This document shows, one piece after another, positions 1-5,334 of a stretch of DNA of 6,110 nt. Origin of the DNA: Caulobacteraceae bacterium (GTDB lineage: Bacteria > Pseudomonadota > Alphaproteobacteria > Caulobacterales > Caulobacteraceae); assembly GCA_003161535.1 (NCBI GenBank), contig PMOM01000236.1, forward strand, positions 1 to 6,110. The letters run 5' to 3'. The notes under the pieces were generated by a model that saw nothing but the letters and a program-made list of their open reading frames with translations, was not told where the DNA came from and did not search any database. Both the position numbers and the translations under genes were made by a program. The number at the start of each line of letters is the position of its first letter. Within the stretch, counting starts at the first letter, position 1.

Positions 1-409
1 CCACCCGCAGACTCTCTCTAGCGGCGACGGAATCGAGCACACGATCGATCCGCTGCACCAGGAAGGCGGCCGGTCCGTCGCCCTGGCCGGGCGCCAAAAG
101 CCCCTTGGCTCTCGCCTCTCTCCACTCGCGCAGAGCGGCCTGCAACATGCGCGGCAGGGCATGGCGGGGTTGCTCGCCGGCCTCGGCGGCGACGTCCTCA
201 AGGGGCCGGCCGGACCCAACCTGGTCCTCGAAGCGGTTGGCTTCGCGATTTATGGCGCCAAAGCGGAAGAATTTATCGATGATGACCGCCCACGACCACA
301 GCGAAGCGACGGCGAGGCCGACCAAGACTCCTCGCACCACCCAGTCGGCATGCATGAAGAGATGGATGGCCGAGAAGCTCTCGGGCGTAAGGGCGCCGGT
401 GGGATCCAT
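1..409 (-). CDS. tolQ: TolQ, Tol-Pal system proton-channel subunit (5' part, runs off the left edge)
   Basis: This is the N-terminal part of the inner-membrane protein TolQ, a MotA/ExbB-type protein. With TolR it forms the proton-driven motor that energises TolA and Pal during outer-membrane constriction and maintenance. Only 136 codons lie in the window. The start is ATG at 409, preceded by GAAGG (420-416) six bases upstream. The protein opens MDPTGALTPESFSAIHLFMH, followed by one hydrophobic segment at about residues 22-44 containing WSWAVIIDKFF, the typical first TolQ membrane helix and its cytoplasmic exit. The rest, up to about residue 136, is the charged cytoplasmic loop (ALREWREA, VQRIDRVLDSVAARE). 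The other two helices lie outside the window. It sits 51 bases after ybgC, as in the usual ybgC-tolQRAB-pal cluster. ExbB is the main alternative, but the ybgC context favours TolQ. Confidence 0.9.
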   Translation of the reverse strand, partial: MDPTGALTPESFSAIHLFMHADWVVRGVLVGLAVASLWSWAVIIDKFFRFGAINREANRFEDQVGSGRPLEDVAAEAGEQPRHALPRMLQAALREWREARAKGLLAPGQGDGPAAFLVQRIDRVLDSVAARESLRV

Positions 410-460
410 TGTCAGCCTTCGTCTCGGAGCGCTCGCGCATCGCGCGCGCGGGTGGTGAAA
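410..460 (-). other. ybgC-tolQ intergenic gap
   Basis: This 51-base spacer contains the tolQ ribosome site GAAGG (420-416) and a run of alternating C and G (441-450). A small perfect stem, CGCGC-ATC-GCGCG (434-446), lies in the middle, but no T-run follows it on either strand, so it is not a normal terminator. I see no clear promoter, and tolQ is probably read through from ybgC. Confidence 0.45.
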
Positions 461-922
461 CTATGGCGTCCGGGCGGTGAGCAGCCGCGGCGCGAGCAGG
501 CGCACGAGTTCCGGCGGCGGGCGGCGCGGCCGACCTTGCGGGGTAATGCAGGCCGCCTCGACCCTTGCTTCCGCGATCAGATCGGCGCCGCGAGTCACCC
601 ATTGGCGGATGAACATCCGAGGACCTTTCACCGTGTCGTAGAGCGTATGGACGACGAGAGCATCGTCGATGCGGGCGGCGGCCCGAAAGTCGACCTCCAG
701 CCGGGTGATCACGAAGGCGCAGGGATCGGGCCGCTCCAGAAGCGCGCTGTGGCTGATCCCCGCCAGGCGCAGGTAGTCCGACCGACCGCGCTCGAAATAG
801 CGCACATGGTTGGCGTGATAGACCACGCCGGTGAAGTCGGTGTCCTCATAATAGACCCGCACCGCGAGGCGGTGCTCGCGGCCCTCGAAGGCGCCGGCGG
901 AGGGGTCCGTCCCCGGATCCAT
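461..922 (-). CDS. ybgC: YbgC, Tol-Pal-associated acyl-CoA thioesterase
   Basis: This is a cytoplasmic hotdog-fold thioesterase of the 4-hydroxybenzoyl-CoA thioesterase family. Family members hydrolyse acyl-CoA or acyl-ACP, and the gene is a regular first member of the tol-pal cluster. The product is 153 residues, against 134 for the E. coli protein; the extra length is a 17-residue N-terminal tail and a basic, proline-rich C-terminus. The signature VRVYYEDTDFTGVVYHANHV lies at residues 21-40; D29 corresponds to the catalytic Asp of the family and H36 to the conserved His. I chose ATG at 922 because the hotdog domain begins just after it and GAGGA lies about six bases upstream, inside the ruvB end. 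A start at 1006 would give 181 residues but would place 84 bases of ruvB coding sequence in the leader of this protein. GTG at 925 is also possible. The ATG shares one base with the ruvB stop (TGATG). The exact substrate cannot be read from the sequence. Confidence 0.93.
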   Translation of the reverse strand: MDPGTDPSAGAFEGREHRLAVRVYYEDTDFTGVVYHANHVRYFERGRSDYLRLAGISHSALLERPDPCAFVITRLEVDFRAAARIDDALVVHTLYDTVKGPRMFIRQWVTRGADLIAEARVEAACITPQGRPRRPPPELVRLLAPRLLTARTP

Positions 923-1953
923 CACGCGTCCTCGTCGAACAGCGTCGGTTGCCCAGGCGGCGTGGCGGGAGGGGTTAGTCCCAGGTGCAGATAGGCCTTG
1001 GCGCAAGCCAGGCGCCCGCGGGGGGTGCGCTGGATGAATCCCTGTTGGAGCAGGAAGGGTTCGATAACGTCCTCCACTGAATCGCGCGCTTCGGCGATGG
1101 CGTAGCTCAGCGTCTCCACGCCGGCCGGTCCGCCGCCGTAGTTTTCGATCAGCGCCGCCAGATAGCGGCGGTCGAGGGCGTCCAGACCCAGTGCGTCCAC
1201 CGCCAGGCGCTCAAGGCCGCGGGCGGCGCAGGCCTTGTCGATCACCCCAGCGCCGTCGGCGGCGGCGAAGTCACGCACCCGGCGCAGCAGGCGCCCGGCG
1301 ACCCGGGGCGTGCCGCGGGCCCGCTCGGCGATCTCGGCGGCGCCGTCTGCCGACAGGTTGAGCCCAAGTTTACGGCTGGCCTGCGCCAGCACCCGCTGAA
1401 GTTCGGCGTGCGTGTAGAAATCCAGTCGAATGGGAATGCCGAAACGGTCGCGCAGGGGGTTGGCCAGCAGGCCCGCTCTGGTGGTCGCGGCCACCAGCGT
1501 GAAGGGGGCAAGATCGATGCGGATGGAGCGGGCCGACGGCCCTTCACCGATCATCAAATCGAGCGCGTGATCCTCCATGGCCGGATAGAGTATCTCCTCG
1601 ACATTGGCGGCCAGGCGATGAATCTCGTCAATGAACAGAACATCGCGCGCCTCTAGATTGGTCAGGATGGCCGCCAGGTCGCCGGCCTTGGCCAACACGG
1701 GGCCGGAGGTGGCGCGGAAGTTGACCCCCAGCTCGCGGGCGATGATCTGCGCCAGGGTGGTCTTGCCCAGGCCCGGCGGCCCGAACAGCAGCACATGGTC
1801 GAGCGCCTCGCCCCGGGCGCGGGCGGCGTCGATGAAGACGCGAAGATTGGCCTTGGACTGTTCCTGACCAACAAATTCGTCGAGCGTCTGCGGCCGCAAG
1901 GCTCGATCGGCGGCTTCCAGTGGGGCGACTTCTCCCGACACCAGCCGGGTCAT
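922..1953 (-). CDS. ruvB: RuvB, Holliday junction branch-migration ATPase
   Basis: This is the AAA+ hexameric motor that, loaded by RuvA, pumps DNA through Holliday junctions in the cytoplasm. Its 343 residues match the family's usual length. Visible motifs are Walker A GPPGLGKT (58-65), Walker [10 protein letters not shown] (106-114), sensor 1 AATTRAG (155-161), the PLRDRFG arginine-finger region (166-172), and sensor 2 [17 protein letters not shown] (214-230). A winged-helix domain follows (about 260-328, with [11 protein letters not shown] and [12 protein letters not shown]). The tail after residue 329 is proline-rich and ends QPTLFDEDA. The start is ATG at 1953, forming an ATGA overlap with the ruvA stop; GGAG lies eight bases upstream within ruvA. 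The stop overlaps the ybgC start by one base. All nucleotide-binding residues I can identify are intact, so the protein should be functional. Identification is secure. Confidence 0.98.
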   Translation of the reverse strand: MTRLVSGEVAPLEAADRALRPQTLDEFVGQEQSKANLRVFIDAARARGEALDHVLLFGPPGLGKTTLAQIIARELGVNFRATSGPVLAKAGDLAAILTNLEARDVLFIDEIHRLAANVEEILYPAMEDHALDLMIGEGPSARSIRIDLAPFTLVAATTRAGLLANPLRDRFGIPIRLDFYTHAELQRVLAQASRKLGLNLSADGAAEIAERARGTPRVAGRLLRRVRDFAAADGAGVIDKACAARGLERLAVDALGLDALDRRYLAALIENYGGGPAGVETLSYAIAEARDSVEDVIEPFLLQQGFIQRTPRGRLACAKAYLHLGLTPPATPPGQPTLFDEDA

Positions 1954-2561
1954 CGGCCCAGCTCCCGCAAGGCCGCCTTGATCAGCGTCGCCTCATCGGC
2001 GTCTTCGCCCAGACGCAAGGTCGCCTGGTCCACCACGCGGCGGGCCGACACTTCGGCGACGCCCAGGCCGATCAGCGCCGCCACCGCTTCGCCAGCGGCC
2101 GATGGCGGGGCCGGGGCCATCGGGCCGCCGCCAGGCGAAGCTCCAAGGGTGACGCCGCCGATCGCCTTGTCCTTCAGTTCCACCACGATGCGCTGGGCGA
2201 GCTTGGGGCCGACTCCGTTGGCCCGGCCGACGGCCGCCTTGTCCTCGCGCGCCACCGCGCCGGCCAGTTCGCCCGGCGACAGCACGTCGAGCACACCGAG
2301 CGCCGCCTTGGGGCCTACCCCCTGCACGCCCTGCAGCAGGACAAATGCCTGTCGCTCTTCGCGGGCCAGAAAGCCGTAAAGGCGCAAGCCAGCCGCCTCG
2401 GTCCATTGGGTCTCTACGTGGATCAGCGCCTCGTCGCCCAGGGCCGGAAGCCGTCCCAGGGTCCGCGCGCCGCAACGCACCACATAGCCAACGCCGCCTA
2501 CGTCGATCAGGGCGTCTTCTTCGCCGACTTCGGCCACTAGGCCGCGTAGGCGGCCGATCAC
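1950..2561 (-). CDS. ruvA: RuvA, Holliday junction-binding subunit
   Basis: RuvA forms tetramers that hold the four-way junction flat and recruit two RuvB rings. I chose GTG at 2561 (203 residues, start VIGRLRG for the family's MIGRLRG), which overlaps the ruvC stop as GTGA and has GGGGGA six bases upstream. An ATG at 2579 would only add HGGRG, encoded within ruvC. The domains are an OB fold at about 1-64 (VGGVGY 21-26), two helix-hairpin-helix motifs (GVGPK 81-85 and GVGPKLAQR 116-124), a Pro/Gly-rich linker at about 137-156, and a C-terminal RuvB-binding domain (about 157-203, [10 protein letters not shown] and [11 protein letters not shown]). One oddity stands out. The acidic pin, E55-D56 in E. 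coli, reads E55-A56 within TEAAG, with one extra residue before the conserved LYGF. The family assignment is secure; the effect of the altered pin is unknown. Confidence 0.97.
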   Translation of the reverse strand: MIGRLRGLVAEVGEEDALIDVGGVGYVVRCGARTLGRLPALGDEALIHVETQWTEAAGLRLYGFLAREERQAFVLLQGVQGVGPKAALGVLDVLSPGELAGAVAREDKAAVGRANGVGPKLAQRIVVELKDKAIGGVTLGASPGGGPMAPAPPSAAGEAVAALIGLGVAEVSARRVVDQATLRLGEDADEATLIKAALRELGR

Positions 2562-3073
2562 GCCGCGTCCCCCATGCATGAGAGCCGGTTTCGCGCGGTT
2601 CGAGCATGCGCGTGGGTGATGGCCACCGCCAGAGCGTCGGCGGCGTCGGCGGTGGGAGAGCCGGCGGTGGGCAGCAGCCGGGCGATCATGAAGGCCACTT
2701 GTTGTTTGTCGGCGCCGCCGGTGCCCACCACGGCCTTCTTGACTACGGTGGCGGCGTACTCGGCGACCAGTAGACCGGCGCGGGCCGGCGCGATCATCAC
2801 CGCGGCGCGGGCGTGACCGAGCTTCAGGGTCGAGGCGCCATTGGCGGTCATGAAGGTCTCCTCCACCGCCGCTTCGTGCGGGCCATAACGGCCGATGATC
2901 TCGCTGATGGCCTCGAAGAGAAACAGCAGCCGTTCCGCCAGGGGCAGAGTGTCGCGCGGCGCAGCGACCCCGTGGGCGATGTGGATCAGGCGCGTCCCGT
3001 CCACCGCCACCACCCCCCAGCCGGTGCGGCGAAGGCCAGGATCAAGGCCAAGAATGCGAATCGGGTTCATCAT
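2558..3073 (-). CDS. ruvC: RuvC, Holliday junction resolvase (crossover junction endodeoxyribonuclease)
   Basis: RuvC is a dimeric, magnesium-dependent nuclease of the RNase H fold. It nicks two opposing strands of a Holliday junction bound by RuvAB. The 171 residues match the family length. The four catalytic acids are present: D11 in [15 protein letters not shown]71 in AAVEETF, and D143 and D146 in [17 protein letters not shown]74, next to the second acid, corresponds to the conserved DNA-contacting Phe. The Lys-rich [16 protein letters not shown] block (111-126) is typical. Two adjacent ATG codons (3073 and 3070) could start translation. I list the first, but the second gives [10 protein letters not shown], an equally good start. 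No clear Shine-Dalgarno sequence precedes either. A LexA-type motif covers both start codons, so SOS control is likely. The stop overlaps the ruvA start. Confidence 0.97.
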   Translation of the reverse strand: MMNPIRILGLDPGLRRTGWGVVAVDGTRLIHIAHGVAAPRDTLPLAERLLFLFEAISEIIGRYGPHEAAVEETFMTANGASTLKLGHARAAVMIAPARAGLLVAEYAATVVKKAVVGTGGADKQQVAFMIARLLPTAGSPTADAADALAVAITHAHARTARNRLSCMGDAA

Positions 3074-3079
3074 CTGTTC
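3065..3079 (-). promoter_or_regulatory. Putative LexA operator (SOS box) at the ruvC start
   Basis: The plus strand reads GTTC-ATCATCT-GTTC, an exact GTTC-N7-GTTC direct repeat (GAAC-N7-GAAC on the coding strand of ruvC). This is the established LexA recognition pattern in alphaproteobacteria such as Rhodobacter and Caulobacter. It covers both possible ruvC start codons and the first six bases of the coding sequence. LexA bound there would block transcription of ruvC and the overlapping ruvA-ruvB. A search by eye found no second copy in the window. Function is inferred from the motif and its location. Confidence 0.75.
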
Positions 3080-3137
3080 TGGGGCAACATCGCGCTTTGC
3101 CGGGCCTAGGGGAAGCGGTCTTGCGGTTAAGGAAGTG
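3074..3137 (-). other. Intergenic region between the sensor kinase gene and ruvC
   Basis: This 64-base gap holds the upstream half of the LexA-type motif at its ruvC end. I see no stem followed by a T-run on the minus strand, so no intrinsic terminator for the kinase gene. I also see no convincing -35/-10 pair for ruvC and no strong Shine-Dalgarno sequence. The ruvC promoter, if separate, must be weakly conserved here or lie in the 3' end of the kinase gene. Confidence 0.5.
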
Positions 3138-4496
3138 TTAGCGGGCGCCCTGCGCCAAAGGCAGCCGCATGGTCGCCCTTAGCCCTCCCAGCGCGGATCG
3201 CTCCAGGGTCACCTCCCCGCCATGGCCGCGGGCGACATCGCGGGCGATGGCAAGGCCCAAACCGACGCCGGTTTCATTCTGGTTGCGGGCGTCATCAAGC
3301 CGCACGAAGGGCGCGAAGGCTTCCTCGAAGTGTTCAGGATCAATTCCGGGCCCATCATCGTCCACCCAGATTTCGACGCCTTCGGGCGTATCCTTCGCGG
3401 CCACGGCCACCCGGTCGCCGTGCACGGCGGCGTTCATCACCAGGTTGGCCAAGGCGCGCTTAAGGGCGTTGGGGCGGGCTCTGACCTCAAGGCTCGGATC
3501 GGCCTCGACCACGACCCGGGCGCCGACCCGGGCGGCGCCCTCGCACACCTCGTTGAGCAGGCTAGGGAGGTTCACCGTCTCAATCGCCTCGCCGCCCTCG
3601 CCGCGGGCGAAGGCCAGATATTCGTCAATCATGTGCTCCATGTCGGAAACATCGTTTTTCATGGCTTCGACGCGCGGCCCCGGCTCCGCCAGGGCCAATT
3701 CAAGCTTGAGCCGGGTGAGCGGCGTGCGCAGGTCGTGGCTCACCGAGGCGAGCAGGGTCGTGCGCTGGTCGACGTGGCGCTGGATGCGCGCCTTCATGGC
3801 CACGAATGCGCGGGCGGCCTGGCGCACCTCGCGTGCGCCGTGGGGCCGGAAGGCGACATCCACCCCCTTGCCGAAGGCGTCGGCCGCAGCCGCCAGGCGC
3901 TCGATGGCGCGCACCTGATTGCGGATGAAGGCGATGGCGATGCCGGTCAGCAAGAGGGTCGCCACGGTGAGCCACAGGATGAAGATGTGCCCCCGGGTGG
4001 CGAACACCCGGTCCTTTGGGGCGATGAAGCGCATAACCCCGCCCCGCGTCTTCACCCGTACATCCACATAGGCTGGATAACGCGCGGTATCGAACCAGAA
4101 CGGGGTGTCGATGCGGCTCTCCAGCGCCTTCCTCAGGGAGCGATCCACGGCCACGAACAGGACTGGCCGGCGGCCACGCGGCAGCGTCCCGCCCTCCTGA
4201 AGGCTGACCGAAAGGTCCAAGGTCTGCTGGGCGCGGTCCTCAATCCGTTTGAGATGGCGGGGGCTGGGATCGTCTGCATAGCTTTGCAGAATCCAGGCGA
4301 CATCGCCGGCCAAGCCATCGGTCAGGTGGCTGTTCACGCTCTGCCAATGGGCGTCGAAGAAGACATAGGTCACGGCGATCTGCATCAGCGCCACGGGCAG
4401 GACGATGATCAACAGGCTGCGGCCGAACAGCGACGTAGGAACCCGTCGTTTGACGATCCGCCAGAACGCGGCGGGCCAAGGCCGGGGCAGTCGCAT
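3138..4496 (-). CDS. EnvZ-type membrane sensor histidine kinase
   Basis: This is an inner-membrane histidine kinase that should phosphorylate the response regulator encoded just upstream. The 452 residues read as a basic cytoplasmic N-terminus with SLFGRSLLIIVLPVAL, a first membrane helix (about 27-47), and a periplasmic domain of about 120 residues (48-168). A second helix (about 170-190) and a HAMP linker (about 191-243, NQVRAIERLAAAADAFGKG) follow. The dimerisation and phosphotransfer helix carries SVSHDLRTPLTRLKLELALA with phospho-acceptor H254. The ATP-binding domain has an N box NLVMNAAVHG (351-360), G1 DDDGPGI (379-385) and G2 GVGLGLAIA (410-418). All catalytic boxes are intact, so it should be active. 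The start at 4496 overlaps the regulator stop by one base (TGATG) without an obvious ribosome site, which suggests coupled translation. The periplasmic domain is not one whose ligand I recognise, so the stimulus is unknown. Confidence 0.93.
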   Translation of the reverse strand: MRLPRPWPAAFWRIVKRRVPTSLFGRSLLIIVLPVALMQIAVTYVFFDAHWQSVNSHLTDGLAGDVAWILQSYADDPSPRHLKRIEDRAQQTLDLSVSLQEGGTLPRGRRPVLFVAVDRSLRKALESRIDTPFWFDTARYPAYVDVRVKTRGGVMRFIAPKDRVFATRGHIFILWLTVATLLLTGIAIAFIRNQVRAIERLAAAADAFGKGVDVAFRPHGAREVRQAARAFVAMKARIQRHVDQRTTLLASVSHDLRTPLTRLKLELALAEPGPRVEAMKNDVSDMEHMIDEYLAFARGEGGEAIETVNLPSLLNEVCEGAARVGARVVVEADPSLEVRARPNALKRALANLVMNAAVHGDRVAVAAKDTPEGVEIWVDDDGPGIDPEHFEEAFAPFVRLDDARNQNETGVGLGLAIARDVARGHGGEVTLERSALGGLRATMRLPLAQGAR

Positions 4497-5206
4497 CAGT
4501 CGGGGACCAGCATATAGCCGCGACCGCGCACGGTCTTCAGATAGCGCGGATTGGCCGGGTCGATCTCGATCTTGCGGCGTAGCCGAGTGACCTGAATGTC
4601 AACAGCTCGTCCGGCCCCAAGATTGGCGTTCACTCCGCCTGCTCCGGCCAATGCCGAGCGTTCCACCGCGGCATGGGCCGCCCGCGCCAGCTTCCGCAGG
4701 AGCCGGGTCTCGGCCTCGGTCAGACGCATGGGGGCGCCGTTGGCGGTGAGTTCGCCGCGCGCCATGTCGAAGCGGCAATGGCCCAGGCGAATCTCGCGCG
4801 GGCTCGGCGGCATGACGGCGACCCGGCGCAGGATCGCCTCGACACGGAGCAGCAATTCCTTGGGTTCGAAAGGCTTGGCCAGATAGTCGTCGGCGCCCAG
4901 GCTGAGCCCTTCGATGCGCTCAAGCGGCCGATCCTTGGCGGTGAGGATCAGCACGGGGGCCAAGCCGGCCTCGCCGGCCCGCGTTCGCAACCAGCGGGTC
5001 AGAGAAAAACCGTCCTCCCCAGGCATCATCACGTCGAGCACCAAAAGGTCGAAATCCAGGGCCGCCAGGAGACGGCGGGCGGTGGCGGCGTCGGCGGCGG
5101 TGGTGACTCGGAAGCCCGCGCGGCTGAGGTACTGTTTGAGGAGCTCGCGGATTCGATCGTCGTCGTCCACCACCAGAAGATGCCGCTGCGTCGCCCGGTC
5201 GGTCAC
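4496..5206 (-). CDS. OmpR/PhoB-family response regulator (PetR-like)
   Basis: This is a cytoplasmic DNA-binding regulator, 236 residues long, the expected length for the family. The receiver domain (about 9-128) has the acidic pocket D14-D15, phospho-acceptor D58 in LLVLDVMMPGEDGF, T89 in LILTAKD and K111 in AKPFEPKELLLR, so it should accept phosphate normally. The winged-helix output domain (about 138-235) ends VDIQVTRLRRKIEIDPANPR and TVRGRGYML, the hallmark of the family. From memory it most resembles alphaproteobacterial PetR-type regulators, which are often encoded near ilvE; this needs a database check. The start is a GTG at 5206, giving MTDRATQRHLLVVDDDD. The upstream frame stays open but gives no family-like sequence, and AGGG lies 11 bases before it. 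It is transcribed away from ilvE and is probably in one operon with the kinase. Target genes cannot be inferred. Confidence 0.93.
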   Translation of the reverse strand: MTDRATQRHLLVVDDDDRIRELLKQYLSRAGFRVTTAADAATARRLLAALDFDLLVLDVMMPGEDGFSLTRWLRTRAGEAGLAPVLILTAKDRPLERIEGLSLGADDYLAKPFEPKELLLRVEAILRRVAVMPPSPREIRLGHCRFDMARGELTANGAPMRLTEAETRLLRKLARAAHAAVERSALAGAGGVNANLGAGRAVDIQVTRLRRKIEIDPANPRYLKTVRGRGYMLVPD

Positions 5207-5334
5207 GGGCGCACGGGCCCTGGCGAATGGGGGGCGAGCGAGGCCGCCAGTCCGTCGTGGGGCATTTCGTTTGACCGGCGCGAGGCCGCGTCGTTAAACC
5301 CTCGCCTTGTTTCGAAAAGGGATCTCCCGGCCCA
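5207..5334. other. Divergent intergenic region between the response regulator gene and ilvE
   Basis: This 128-base spacer must hold promoters for both directions. The plus strand contains a promoter-like element for ilvE (5271-5299) and, downstream of it, an 8-base perfect palindrome TTTCGAAA (5310-5317). On the minus strand I see no convincing -35/-10 pair for the regulator gene. No small reading frame with a family-like product is visible. A marR-type gene (petP), which I recall beside petR in Rhodobacter, is absent here. Confidence 0.5.
5271..5299 (+). promoter_or_regulatory. ilvE: Candidate housekeeping promoter of ilvE
   Basis: TTGACC (5271-5276) matches five of six positions of the -35 consensus, and TTAAAC (5294-5299) follows after exactly 17 bases. 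The -10 match is only moderate (three of six to TATAAT), which is common in alphaproteobacteria. Transcription would begin near 5306 and leave a leader of about 30 bases before the ilvE ATG. AAAAGGGA (5315-5322) could serve as the ribosome site, though its spacing of 12 bases is long. Confidence 0.4.

Noticed and set aside
434..446. Stem-loop CGCGC-ATC-GCGCG between ybgC and tolQ as a terminator.
   Set aside because: The stem is only five pairs and no T-run follows on either strand. It lies in a CG-alternating run where such stems arise by chance.
161..994. Plus-strand open frame of 277 codons across tolQ, ybgC and the ruvB end.
   Set aside because: It runs opposite to three recognised genes and across their junctions, and its product is low-complexity with no family resemblance.
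3144..3156. Stem-loop GGCGC-CCT-GCGCC at the end of the kinase gene as its terminator.
   Set aside because: It lies inside the last codons and has no T-run after it on the minus strand.
3135..3158. TTGGCG and TAACAC on the minus strand as a ruvC promoter.
   Set aside because: The spacer is 12 bases, too short for a normal -35/-10 pair, and the hexamers are imperfect.
3222..4517. Long plus-strand open frame (431 codons) antisense to the sensor kinase gene.
   Set aside because: The minus strand encodes a kinase with every diagnostic box over the same bases. The antisense product has no recognisable domain, and long stop-free antisense frames are expected in GC-rich coding DNA.
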